Shown in pieces: positions 22,401 through 38,469 of a DNA stretch of 64,000 nt. Position 1 is the first letter of the stretch, and each line of letters opens with the position of its first letter. The position numbers and the translations under genes are program-made. The DNA is from Clavelina lepadiformis (Eukaryota > Chordata > Ascidiacea > Aplousobranchia > Clavelinidae): NCBI RefSeq assembly GCF_947623445.1, contig NC_135242.1, positions 21,204,001 to 21,268,000 on the forward strand, written 5' to 3'. Below the pieces are notes generated by a model. It saw only the letters and a list, made by a program, of their open reading frames with translations. It was not told where the DNA came from and did no database searches.

Positions 22401-25400
22401 TTCCGGCAATAACTGCGTGCGGAGCTGGCAACGCAAACGACAGCCAAGATGCTGCTAACAGCCTGATAACGTTACGGTACAAATGGCGGTTTGCTAAGGG
22501 TAATGAAAAACCTTTATTACGAATGCTAATATTGTGTCACAAACTAATTTTTCCATTTGCCTTGATCACTTTGGCTGAATGCTATCACTCAATGCACATT
22601 GCACTATTAGCTTTCGCTGACGTAAGCAGGCCGGTTTGATTCTTTGTTCGCGCGCCATACTTAAATGTTAACAGTAGAATCAATGTAATGCATTACACCA
22701 GTTTCGACCTGTTCAAACAAATTTTAAATGCTTTGGTTCGGCTGACGAATCGACAAAAATTATTTGCAACAGCTTCGACGCTTTAAACAGCTCCCGTATC
22801 CCATGTGGTTCGTCTGCAAGTAGAAGAATCAGGTCTCCGGACAACTCTTAAAGCCAGGTCGAACCCGTTTGCCATTTCGGCGATTTTTACGCCAATTACA
22901 CAAACCCTTTGAAAATACGCCGTCTACGACCAACAGTATTACCAGGCAAAGAACACGGCGAAGAATTTGATTACGTGCCCTACATTTGCGACTTGCTTAA
23001 GTGGGTTCAGCCCGGTTCAGCCGGCAGTGTACTACGTTAACACAATGAAAGCGCGAGGCACAAATAAGCCAAGCAAAACCAATAGCAAACAATGCGGCTA
23101 ATTCGTTTCACTAAAACATGTAGGTCACGCGTCATGTTCCACCTGAGTCGTAGGAAAATATCACCATTTGGTAAGGTAGGCTGTTGGCACAAGGCGGAAG
23201 GCGGAAATATTTACCCATATTGTAGTGCACAGACCCAGAGATTTAACCTAAATGTAATTTTTAGATTTAGGATATGTTTTATTTTTCTACCACGGATTAA
23301 AAACGTTATAATCAAGGGAATTTTCGTACGTATGCGTATGCATGGTTAAAGAAATGTCAACGCTTGCGTGCATAACCACAAAACTTGGTCAACAATAGTG
23401 TGGATAGCATATTGTTATATTTGATCTTGTCTGTAAAACAATTTTCTGGAAATAAGTAATATAAATACATTAATCTTTATCAAAAACAAAAAGTAGACAT
23501 ATTTCTTCTAATGGTTTTGATACGCAGATCATAAAGACACATTGTCAGTAAAATGTTTATAGTAGATAAACATAGATAAAATATGTAAAGCTTGTTCACA
23601 TGAAGTAAAAGTACAAGTGCTAACAAATGTCCTGTAGTTAACTATGTTGTGCTTATACAAGTTAGCCTATAGCTATAGCACATTGCACACCAACAATTCA
23701 ATTTATAGCAACAAACGACAACATTGTGCTTGATGGTGGTAGGACTAAGATGTTAACCACAAGTATAAAAAAGATTTTAAATTACAAGATATAGAGGCAC
23801 GTTACAGAATAATTTTATTTACACAAGCTAAGACAACTTCAAGCTTGCTTCTCCAAGTGTAAGTAAGAAAGGTAGCAGAATTTTTTCAAACTTACTACGT
23901 TAAAGTCTGTAATTTTTACTCTATGCAATTTAATACAATACTTTTTTCCAAATGATTAAACTACCAAGCATGTTTCGTGGAATGCTACTGATTGAAAATA
24001 TTGCTACATTTGCTACAAAAAATAACAAAACTTTTTCTATTCAAACCTTTAGTGCCCATAATATAATACATAACCAAGGTGCTCTCCTATCAATAACCAA
24101 CCAATATAAAAATATGCTAACGACAGGGAAAACTATATGTTACTGCAGTGTATATTTTATAATGATTAAAATATTGCAATTTTAACTGAAAAAAAACAAT
24201 TAAAATCTTTACGTATCACTAAGGTGAATGAGAAAAATGTTGTCGTTGTTTATCTTGCCCGTAAGGTTTACCAACAAAGGCTACACCACAAATAATATTT
24301 TTTATCTCATGTCGTTGACTTTGTGGCAACATACTATCAACACTATGACATGGTACTTTCACTTATCACAAAACAAAAATAACAAAATGCCCTCAGATGA
24401 AAAAATAAAAAGGACCCAAGCACTGAGGAATTATTGCTGAATTTAAATTGCACAAGAAATTTTTTTCAGTTTCATAGCATAGAAAGGTTCTGATGTCATG
24501 TTATGTAAACCTCAATATCCAAATTAAAGAAACTATAGCAGCTAAACCTTGTAGCATAAATGTTGACAACATAAGCCATATATATATAGTTAGATAATAA
24601 GCTATACATAGAGTATCAACAAATTTACGGTAGCAGTAAACACCTCTGTCATATATATAGACTACATAATTGAAAATAAACCATACACATAAATGTAATT
24701 GTATTTTTATCAATATATGCGTATAGTATGCCTTTGTCAAACACAAATCTATCATGTTTATATATTATGAATTAATAATTAATTAATCAATACGAAAACA
24801 AATGGTTTTGCAGCAGAAAAACAAGGTTATTCATATTCATGTTAAACTGATACCATGATATTCCAGGAAATACATGACATGACAAAAAGTCCAATATAAA
24901 AATACAAAATCTAATTTGGATTAGTACAACTTATATTGTTCTATATTAATTCCAAGCTACAGTTTTTCTACACAATCAGGTTATTCTGTAAATTATAACA
25001 GCCCTACTTACAGCTCCAAAGCTGACAGTTGCTCTGGCTTACTGTTTACAACACATTGAAAAACAGGATGCCAGATATAGGTCACCGGTTGCCAATTACA
25101 AGAACTGGCCAACCCAATAACATGCTGGGTTATGGAAGACTGCCTTCCAAACATCGTGCTCCAAATTTTGACCATGACATAACATGCTGCCAACACCAAC
25201 AATGTGGTGATGACAAAAAACAAATAATTAAATATCAAATCCAAGATGTCTCTTGTCGTTAAAGGCTACTTCAGTACTTTCTTCACGATGCTTTACGCTT
25301 TGACTGCGTTGTGGATCAATGTAATCTATTTAATCATTTTAAATCAACCCATATATCCTGTAAATCCACATATTGAAATATAACTGTATGAAAAATTATG

Positions 25401-26047
25401 ATTACAAAGCTAATCCTTATCGTATAGCCTAGTGTAGCAGTTTAGTAAGTAGTCTACTAGAGCCTGGATTTAACCGGCAAACACGTGCAAGATTTCAGTT
25501 AAAATTCTAACACACTATACTTTAACGGATTTTTGGTCTTACTAGTGACAAAATTTGCGCACTGAGCAAGCTGGTGAAAACTGTAAGGTGCCGTAACTGG
25601 CCTTTTCGGAAATCCTACAGACACTAACAAAACGAATGGTATTTAACGTTTACTGTGTTTCGAAGACGTCACAGCTCGGTCTAGGAAATGAGATCCAGCG
25701 TCGCCAGCCGAAGTTATTCCTCTAAATTAGCGACCACTAGATGACACTAAAGAAGTATAACTAACAATGGTTTCAAAATATTTTTAAACGTGGTAATATT
25801 GTATCAGCCGCGTCAAATGTGTGGGGTAAAATGACAAATTACAAGGAAATTACACCATCCTGACTTGTTTGCATTTTGACGTTATTTACCCTGATGTCAT
25901 GAATCACGTCGTTGCGTTAAAACGTAATAGCCTACAACGAAAATGACCCAGTCATATATGCTCGTATCGGCTAAATTTGCAATACAAAAACACATACCCG
26001 GGATTTGAAGTACTGATATTTTTTGTAGCTGCAGCAGTAAATAAAAA
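19401..26047. other. Intergenic region with one unresolved GC-richer patch
   Basis: No gene can be assigned. About 20900-23100 is less AT-rich than its surroundings and holds many open frames on both strands. These include a 102-codon minus-strand frame (21310-21618) without an ATG, ending near a GTAAGT donor at 21315. I could not link the frames with consistent splice phases. About 23350-25250 is very AT-rich with short TA runs (for example near 24580 and 24650) and appears noncoding. The 5' regulatory region of the neighbouring GREB1-like gene presumably lies at the low-coordinate end. Confidence 0.4.
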
Positions 26048-27422
26048 ATGGAGCAAAATATTTCTGAGCGCCAAGAATTTGTAGAAGAGGAAATTGAAGG
26101 CGAACCTGCTATTCTTCGGCCTTCACGAATTCGGTTTACTCATAAATACATCGCGCCTTGTTTTCGTGATGACAACGAACTTATTGAAGAAGTTGCCAAT
26201 GACGTCATATCTGGAAAGCGATCACTCGACATTTATTTACCGCTTTTGGTCTTTCAAATGGATGGTCATTTTTACACTTGGTTCAACCAAAAGCTTTATC
26301 TATTACGGTTATTAGAATGCCGGGGTGTCATAAAAGCTGTCGAATGTTTAATTGTTTCCCACTTCAGCATCGGACTAAGTCCTTTTACCAGTGAATGCAA
26401 CGGACTTCGAACTAACTTTAGGGAAGGTTCGCCGCAGTGGCACGGGTAAGTATAACTGGACGATTAACGTATAAATATAGGGCTACATCAGTTGTTCCTG
26501 ATGGGTCATGAGTCATGACCAATAAGGTGGGTCACAGAAGCAATCTCATAGGTTAGGTCACGGTATACGACCATGTTACCTATGAATCACTGAAGTTATG
26601 ATACCTAGGTCTAGGTTAGATTGGATTGAATTGACATGGCAAAGAGAACTGTGCGGCCGTGGATTTTCTTCGTCACATCAGAGGCGTAGCTAGGGGGGTG
26701 GGGCATCAGTCCCCGGGGGCAACCATACGGGGGCGCCAAGTAAGGTCAGAGTTTGTCACAAAGCTTACAAACTTTTAATGGCGTTGATGATGATGTGCGG
26801 TCGTCTGGTATATTGTAGTTACTGAGTCAGCAAACCCAGAAAACAAGCCTCGGATTGCAAGCTCCACTATAGCTCGCATCTTTAGTGTGTGCAATTTTCA
26901 TTTATTTTGAAAAGTGGAGGCGAAAATACTACATCTGTCCTCGGGCGCTAAAGACCCTAGCTATACGTCTCTGCGTCATATCTCATGCAAGGAAATTATC
27001 TCCAGTGTGCATCGTTCATATAGACATGATGCACACACGTTTGTTTGAAAAGGATAACGCCTATTTTTTTCACCACGCGTTTATTGCCGAGAAAAAAAGT
27101 AGCTAACCAAAAGTAGCAAAATGTGGTAAAAAGTAGCAAGCATTTTCCGTTAGTTAACAGCCTTTAGCTCGAAAGGTGCACCGTTTTGAAAAAATCTACA
27201 AGTAGGGCATATGACCTTTGCCTAATACTGAATCACCATTAATAAAGTAATATCATTGGCCTTTATGCGCTGCAGAATAATTGTTTTGTGGTGATATTAA
27301 GCCGCATATAAAACATAAGATCATACCTAATACTTAAACCAACCTTCTACAATTTTCTATGCAGGCCAATTAACGTAGAATCTTGCGATGAGGATGACGA
27401 AACAATACCACTGATTACGTAA
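26048..27422 (+). CDS. Small two-exon protein, ParB/sulfiredoxin-like fold suspected, 151 aa
   Basis: Exon 1 is 26048-26445 and ends in a GTAAGT donor. Exon 2 is 27365-27422, preceded by TATGCAG, and closes in frame (GG|G) with a TAA stop. Residues about 22-100 read RPSRIRFTHKYIAPCFRDD, then an acidic helix-like stretch, ISGKRSLDIYLPLLVFQ, DGHFYTWFNQKLYLLRLLE and a beta-strand AVECLIV. The order (RFTQ-like start, short helix, hydrophobic strand, G-x-x-Y-T-x-x-N-x-x-L-x-x-R/L-x-x) resembles ParB/sulfiredoxin-like nuclease folds, but this is pattern-based and not proven. The tail is acidic (DEDDETIP). The start ATG follows an AG-rich acceptor-like stretch (TTTTTTGTAG..CAGCAG). The alternative is an uncharacterised lineage-specific protein. 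That it is a real gene is more certain than the fold. Confidence 0.55.
26686..26745. repeat. G-rich dispersed-repeat edge in an intron
   Basis: The sequence GGCGTAGCTAGGGGGGTGGGG, followed by CCCCGGGGGC and GGGGGCGCCA, has the look of a transposon terminus found scattered in invertebrate genomes. A weaker relative (CGTAACTAGG then CAAGGGGGG) lies at about 29388-29415. No partner end was found. Confidence 0.3.
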
Positions 27423-27714
27423 GTTGACATAGGTCTGACGTATAGAATTACCAAGCCCTTCTTTTAACAGTTGTAGAAAGGATTGTTTTGTTTATTTCCG
27501 ATATGTAAAATCCAGCATATTACATCATTGCGGCTTGCATTTCCCTTAACAATCGAGTTTCATTCTACAGACCTTCCCAAAATATAGCCGGTAAGAATAC
27601 TTTGTCGTCGACCAAAAAAAGTTTATGTGAAAAATGTATCGATTTCTGGCAAAGAGAAGACAGGCACGAAGCCTTGGGATTGGGCATCCTTCTTCACTGG
27701 AGTGTGTGGTTTGC

Positions 27715-27720
27715 AATAAA
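27715..27720 (+). terminator. Candidate poly(A) signal for the 26-kb gene
   Basis: AATAAA about 290 bases after the stop codon at 27422, the first canonical hexamer downstream on the same strand. Confidence 0.35.
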
Positions 27721-30700
27721 ATATTGTGAACAGAGCGCTTACACATCTGCATGAAATGGTCTGATTGTTTGTTATACCGCATAGGCCTATATAAGCTTTT
27801 TAAAAGTTATACCTGTTGTATCAGTTGACAGTTTCTGAATTCCAATTTCATATGACATCTTATTTCTTTTTCATGTTAAAGAGTTTTTTATCGTTAGGTA
27901 TCTTTAAAAAATTCTGCTTTTAATAATACCGTATTAGCACGCAAATTGATATTGTATAATAAATGGTTATATAGTTAGCATGCTGTGAAGATTTTGCGTA
28001 AAATACAGCAACCGTTTGACGCGTTATAGCCTACTTACCGAATAGCATGTAGACAACTGCGTTCTACGTTTATGCCAACGTCATTTTCGATAACAATAAA
28101 TATAACTAACCACAGAGCTATTAATAAGTGTAAGTTATTCAATTTAAAACTTAAAATTTCGAGATTATTTGATTTATCATTTATCTATTTATTTATTTTT
28201 TTTTTTTTTATTATTTATTATTATTTGTTTGGAATAACGTTTAAAACAACGTGTTACAACTGTGGGTTTCCTCCTGGTTGTTTTTTTCTCACAATTAATA
28301 TTTTAGGCATGTTATTATATCCATAAGGCATTTGCAACATTTTTAATTTTAGTATAGCCTAATTATTGTTATTGTGTTGGATCCAACTTTCAAAAAATAA
28401 ATGTGGATGTATAGGCTAATAGTAGTTTGTGCACTTCGCTAAATAATAAATCTAAATATGTGATATTATTAGATTCTTATACTGGACCATCAAAGTCTTA
28501 CTAAGTGGATTGATTATTAAGGAAATGATTTTATAATAAGATATCCTACCGTCATTGACGTTTTTTAATAAAGCAACTGTAGGTTTCCACAGTTGCCAGT
28601 TTAGGCTCGAACTTGACATTTGGTTTTGAAGCCAATTTTAGGCCTGAAAAAGAAAGAAAGAAAGAAAGCTAAATTCACCAAATGAGTCAAAGATGTGAAG
28701 TAAGTTATAGGTTAGTAAAATAACAAAATAAACTCTTCTAAATCAATTTATTCACAAACAGTCGATTCTCTTTTGAAGAATCGCTCAATTAATTGCTTAG
28801 TTGGAAGAAAAATACACTAAATTTAATACCGATAGGGTAAAAGGATATGTGTGATGGTCCGAAAATTTTCACAAACGTAAATCTAAACCCGACCCCAAAA
28901 ACCCAAATCTCCTTTCATCTTTGGTTGCTACACAGGCATATCAAAGTGTCATGAAAATAACGTAGGCCTACATCGGTGACAGCAGCTTTTTTAAACGGCC
29001 ATCTTTTGAGACTAAGTTACAAAAATCATAATTCTGTATCTACAAAACACGATCTAACTTCAGACCCACACCGAAACAATGCAGCTTGTTAGTATTAGTC
29101 TATCCGACTTTTATAGATAACAAACTGCACTTGCTATAGCAGTACTATTAAGTTTACAAGTTACAGGTATTTCAAACTTCTTTTGTGATACCATATTGCC
29201 CGGAGGTTTATTTATGCCCTAATTGTGTTACAGCAACAATCGTTTTCTCAATTTTTAGCGGCCGTACTAACCTTATATACGCCTATAGACCTAATACAGA
29301 AAGTTTGACACTTTATCTGACTGTAGGCGTACTCGCGGAGTAGCTAATTTTATTTTGATACAATGGTTAACATTTAATGATCAGACCCGTAACTAGGTTA
29401 GGTTATCAAGGGGGGTAAAATATTCTGGAGAGGCTGAAATATCACATCAGTATAAAATATATACAAAATTGGTTTTCATGCATAAACACTTTACTTTATT
29501 AATTGACTGTTCAGAAACAATTCTGACAGCGACAAATAAAATTTTATGGCCGGCAAAGTGAACAAAATTTATTTAAAAAGCAGCCTGCAAACGTTTTTGT
29601 CCGACACGTTTTAAACCCAAGCCTATAGCTGAGGACTGAGGTGGACATATGACTGAATACTAATCAAGTCAACAACTCGACTTATTAATCCATTGGATTA
29701 AAGTAGGCTACAATCGATCAGCTGATCCATCGACTCAATAATCCATTCCCATTTTGTTCAATAAAAGATTATGTTGACGCCACAAACGTGTAACTTGTGA
29801 TACAACAAAAGTTTATATCAAAAAATACGATCAACGATTTATAAGGAATATAAAAGTACATTATAACGTGGCTAACTCTTCGCACAGGGTTGCCATACCG
29901 TCCTTATTTCTAAGATTTGTCCTTAATTTGACTTGCGTCCTTATTTTTAGGGCAGAGGTTCGTATTTTGGGCATTTTGACACCTTTAGTATTTTGTACCA
30001 AAGAGATACCAAAATTAAGAACACGCAGATAGAGTATTGTTTTTTTTAGGAAATTTGGTGTTTAGAAAAGAGAACCTGTTGTGCATTGTTTAAGGTGATA
30101 TTCGTCTTTCGTTTCCTAGTCGTCCTTATTTTTGAGTTGAGACCGATGGCAACCTCGTCTACGCAAATAGCCTATAGGCCTACAATACCTACCGATCTAT
30201 TAATTAGTGCCCCAGGCGATTAAGCGATACACTAAAATAACCCATTTCGGTAACGTTTACAAATATTGGTTATGAACCCGCGGTATAAGTTCTATTTCGT
30301 GCCATTTCTTATTAAAATTATGACTTAAAGACCTAAAGAAATTATGATGTATGCATCAGATAGCGCTCCTCCTATTTACAAGCCCGTTAATGATGTGTTT
30401 TGCCCACATGCAATGACAAAAAATGATCGATCCAATGCAGTGACTGGTGCATCTCCTGTTATGGATGCAAAATAAACATACAGCAATCATTAAGAAAACT
30501 GATAAAATGTAAATTGCTCATCATCACTGCGCAGGCTGTGGTAATGTGGTTGAAATACTGTAGAAGTTTGCACGATCTTATAACTAGTATCCGAAAGTAT
30601 AAACTCAATAAAATGATAAACAAGTGCCAAAAGCATATACGAGCCATCCATAACGCTTCGACTTGGATAATCAAATAAAACTATTTCTTTGAATGTTAAG

Positions 30701-32228
30701 GAAAATTTTTTTCAAAGAGACAGGTACAATACTTTCTATTCATTAAAAGACATAGCTTGTTTAATTTTGCTAATCGTCATTGCACGCCGCTAAATTGATA
30801 AAGAAAAGTTTACTCCTTCGTCACATGTCGATATAATTCCTAAATTGTTTCCTAATTCCTAAATCAACTTTCGAGTTTTTCATTATTATGATTCAATCAC
30901 CACCCGTGTCTTACAAAACCATTTTTGATAGCCTTGTAGACTGTAGACAAGAGAGAGAAATTCGTGAATGAAGAAATAAGGCTGTAGGGGTAGGCCAGCA
31001 AGTATAGCACTAGGCTACTATAGGCAAGACTATTATGTGAGCTGAAATAAATTAATATACATTTTTTGTTTGATTTTTTTTTCAATAAAAATTGTAAGTC
31101 TAGGTCTGGCTAAGCCTACCCCGGCAGGGGAGTATACAGCAGTACACAGACGAGAAATCGTATGTGCACATGCGCAAATTTCGGCGTTATGGCCTGCACT
31201 GAAGCCTCAATTTTTTGTTTATAATTTATTATAAATTGGCGTTCCAACAACCAGTTTATATTTGTTAATTTAATATAAATTTCCGTGAAGATAAGAAAGT
31301 TAGGCGTGAACGTTGATGAATCTCCTGCGTGGAGATGCCACGCTTTCCACTACGGCTTTCTACTGCTATAGTATCTAATCTTCTTTACTTATGCTGTTCT
31401 GTACTTCAATATCAGTTAAACTACCTTTGTGAAAACAGAATGGCACTTACTGATAATTGCTAAATGGTCAAGTATTGGGTAATTATTACATCATAATTTT
31501 TCTATCCTGTTACGTAGACTACCTCCTGACCTCATAGAATCCAGACTGGAGAGTATATCAAATGCACACCGGAGTTTCTTTTAGTGCAAAACATCTTGCA
31601 CACTAATTGGCTTAAAATCGCGACGCAAAATACGGTACTTTGTGCCATTTGGTGGTACATCATATCATTTTGCACACTGGCTCACTGGTGTGACCGCCTC
31701 TGTATGCCGGGGATCTTGTCAAAAAATGACATATTCAGCAGACCGTCATAAAGTCATACACTTTTCTCATTGCAGTTGCCTTGACACCTTTATACTCCTC
31801 TACTGAGCCATGTCACTTCTTGTGTTTTTGAACTCCCACATAGAGGCCTGAATAGGAAAGAGTTATGAGATAACACAGAAAAAGTTATGACATAATAATT
31901 CCTTAATACTCGATCCTTATATTTCTGATATTGAAGTGCAAATTAGTGTTCTTCGCGCGGCTTATGACATTAACGTGCACATTGTAATAGCTCTAATGAA
32001 CTGTGTTGTACCATTTGGTTTAAATTTTCATGAAATATTGTAGTTTGTGTTTGCAAACAGAAAAACAGCACAGACCTGGTTTTCTCACATAGAATCAAGA
32101 TCCTCAATTATATTGATTATGATCCTAGATCTTCGATTTCGACACCAATAACCAACATAGTTTTTATTTTGTATATATGCAGTTTTCACAGTTTTGTAAG
32201 ATTTAATTTTAAAAGTCTGAAATACAAA
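27721..32228. other. Gene-free spacer
   Basis: AT-rich, with a T-rich tract near 28160-28230, an (AAAG) microsatellite at 28646-28668, and one MITE (listed separately). Open frames are short and T/A-driven. The sequence just before 32180 is the 5' flank of COX11. Confidence 0.5.
29885..30157. mobile_element. hAT-type MITE with 8-bp duplication
   Basis: The left end CAGGGTTGCCATACCGTCCT and the right end (reverse complement CGAGGTTGCCATCGGTC) form a terminal inverted repeat. The flanks TCTTCGCA (29877-29884) and TCTACGCA (30158-30165) are an 8-bp duplication with one mismatch. GTCCTTATTT occurs just inside both ends. There is no coding capacity. The arrangement (GG[CT]T[AG]CCAT, then GTCCT) is shared with the element at 53439-53934. 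Confidence 0.75.
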
Positions 32229-33239
32229 ATGAAATGTCTGGGTTGTTTAAAGATGACGTCATCAACAACGAGTAGCAGTGTGCTTCTACCACAGTATTTT
32301 CTTTGCATTTATAAGAGGTTTACTTCATCGAGTGTTTCTTCATTGTTTAATCATCACTCCTTCAACCAAAATTCCAAATGTCAACGAACAGTTTTCACTT
32401 ATGCTGTAGCAAGCAATTGTAAACCCCATACACTTTTGGATGGCTTTTACCCTCAAGCTTATAAACTGAACTATGTTGGTTTAAGATCTGGCTTGACGGT
32501 CGTAAACAATAGTAACATATTTCTTTCTGCTAAGCTCTTACATTATCAACAGCATTATTCCCAGAGCAAGAAGAGCAAAATATCAGCCGTTATGTATTTC
32601 TGTTCCGTTTTGGTTTTCATGATTGGCCTTTCTTATGCAGCCGTGCCAATGTACAGACTATTTTGCCAAGCAACAGGATTAGGTGGGGATCCATCAATCG
32701 GCCACAAGACAGATAATGTTGCGACAATGGAACCAGTTCGAGAGCGAAAAGTTAATGTCTTTTTCAACGCTGATCACCATGCAGCGATGGAATGGAATTT
32801 CAAGCCTAGCCAAAGTGAAATAACTGTCGTTCCTGGGGAAACCGCTTTAGCATTTTACACCGCTAAAAATCCCACTGACAAACCGATCATTGGGATTGCA
32901 ACTTACAATGTTGTGCCATTCCAAGCCGGTTTATATTTCAACAAAATCCAATGCTTTTGCTTTGAAGAGCAATGGTTAAATCCAAACGAGGAAGTGGATA
33001 TGCCAGTGTTTTTTTACATAGATCCTGATTTCGATGATGACCCTTTGTTGGCAAACACTGATGACATCATTTTAAGTTATACATTTTTCAAGGCCGAGGA
33101 AGGACAGACGCTCCCTCTTCCAGGATTTATGAAACTTAAATCTGTTGTCAGTTCACATGATATTGACACCGCTGACAGCAAACCATCAGATAGTCAGCAA
33201 CACACTGAATCTAATCTTGGGAAAGAAAACAAGATCTAG
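32229..33239 (+). CDS. COX11: Cytochrome c oxidase assembly protein COX11, 336 aa, single exon
   Basis: COX11 is the inner-membrane copper chaperone that delivers copper to the CuB site of cytochrome oxidase subunit 1. The protein has a long N-terminal presequence-like stretch (Ser, Lys and Arg rich). One membrane span (VMYFCSVLVFMIGLSYAAVP, about residues 120-140) follows, then the soluble CtaG/COX11 domain with the diagnostic copper motif IQCFCFEEQ and EEVDMPVFFYIDP, and a hydrophilic tail. I chose the ATG at 32229. The frame is open further up to 32169 but lacks an ATG there, and TATATATGCAG at about 32172-32182 looks like a splice or trans-splice acceptor. The whole gene is one exon, unlike vertebrate COX11 and unlike its neighbours here. 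TAF6 follows on the same strand about 600 bp downstream. Confidence 0.97.
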   Translation: MKCLGCLKMTSSTTSSSVLLPQYFLCIYKRFTSSSVSSLFNHHSFNQNSKCQRTVFTYAVASNCKPHTLLDGFYPQAYKLNYVGLRSGLTVVNNSNIFLSAKLLHYQQHYSQSKKSKISAVMYFCSVLVFMIGLSYAAVPMYRLFCQATGLGGDPSIGHKTDNVATMEPVRERKVNVFFNADHHAAMEWNFKPSQSEITVVPGETALAFYTAKNPTDKPIIGIATYNVVPFQAGLYFNKIQCFCFEEQWLNPNEEVDMPVFFYIDPDFDDDPLLANTDDIILSYTFFKAEEGQTLPLPGFMKLKSVVSSHDIDTADSKPSDSQQHTESNLGKENKI

Positions 33240-33481
33240 TTATTTAAAAAAGACTCGGATTTTCGTTATTAAGAAGATCAAGGATAAAAGAAAATTATGA
33301 CACTTTATGTATTAGATACTGCATTATTTGTTGTAGATTTTTTTTATTAATTGTTTCCAAATTATTTTCAATATTTAACATTTTTAGGGACTGAGTCTTC
33401 TGCACCAGAAATTCAATGGTTTTGTATAACCGACTTAACCAGTTGCTTAGTCCGCTTTTCTCTCCGCAGAATATCTCAAAT

Positions 33482-33487
33482 AATAAA
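33482..33487 (+). terminator. Poly(A) signal of COX11
   Basis: AATAAA about 240 bases after the COX11 stop codon, the first canonical hexamer downstream. Confidence 0.5.
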
Positions 33488-33837
33488 AATAAGTTTAGTA
33501 AACTAGCTTTTTAACTTGATTTATGAGGCCTACTATTTTTGCATTTGCACTTATTGAATATGAATGGGGTTCTGTGTTTTATTTGGTGACGATCATAAAG
33601 CAATTTTCCCAAATTTTGTCACTTTTGATCACGCAACATTTATCTATACGAGATAAATAGAACTCTTTTCTTTGGAAACTTGGCATGTCATAATGAACCA
33701 CTGCGTTTACGTTGTTTATGATTGTTTTCAATACAAGGTTTACTGTTTTTAAACTCTTTGTAAGTTTTTTTTCTTATACATGCACTGTACTAGCAGTAGC
33801 AAAGCTGCATTGGTAGTTTATGTGCAATCTGGCCCTG

Positions 33838-37670
<3,833 letters not shown>

Positions 37671-37696
37671 AGTTAACAACTAAAGAGCTAAAAAAG

Positions 37697-37702
37697 AATA
37701 AA
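37697..37702 (+). terminator. Poly(A) signal of TAF6
   Basis: AATAAA shortly after the TAF6 stop. A second AATAAA follows at 37774-37779. Confidence 0.45.
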
Positions 37703-38469
37703 GCGAAATTCAATGCTACTAGCTGAGGAAGCACAAGAACTGCCGTTAGCTTCGAATTCTTCATATTTCGATAAATAAAGATGATACTTGATGGATGGAT
37801 AGACATTTTGTTATAACAAAAGTGATTTACTCATATGATCATGCAAACATAGTATGACATCACAGTGCTTTATTAACGAAGTCGTTTTGTTGCAGTTCAC
37901 GGTATAGCTTGTTGGTTTTATTGAGTTGTTTCAATACGTTGGAATTTTATTGAAATCGATACAAGTAGTCAATTGGTTATTGTCATATAGATATTGAATC
38001 TTAACAGTACTATATTACAGTGGTCATGTTGGATGTGGTGTTGCTATCAGCTAACAGTTGGTGTACAGTGAAACTTTTCATGTTTTAGACCGAAACGTAG
38101 CAACAAATTGTTGGGGGTAATAAATCACGCACAAAACTATTAAGTGACATAAGGACATAAGTGACAGAAAACATTTTCCATTAAATTTTCTTCGAATTAT
38201 TTTGGGTCCTTTCTATGTGCTGCGTGTATACCACAGTTGTTTTGATTTTTTTCTCGTTCAAACCTCATTATTTGGGTCTGCTCATAAATACTGAATCTTT
38301 TATCGCTCGTTCCTGCTTTTTATGAAATACTATTAATTATGTCAATATTTCTGAAAAAAGAATTTGTTTTGCTAGGTTGTTGTTTTTAACCTCATTTCAA
38401 CAACTTTTTCCCAGGTTGTTTTTGACATATATATCCCATTTAAATGTTGCTGACATAGTCAAGGCTAAA

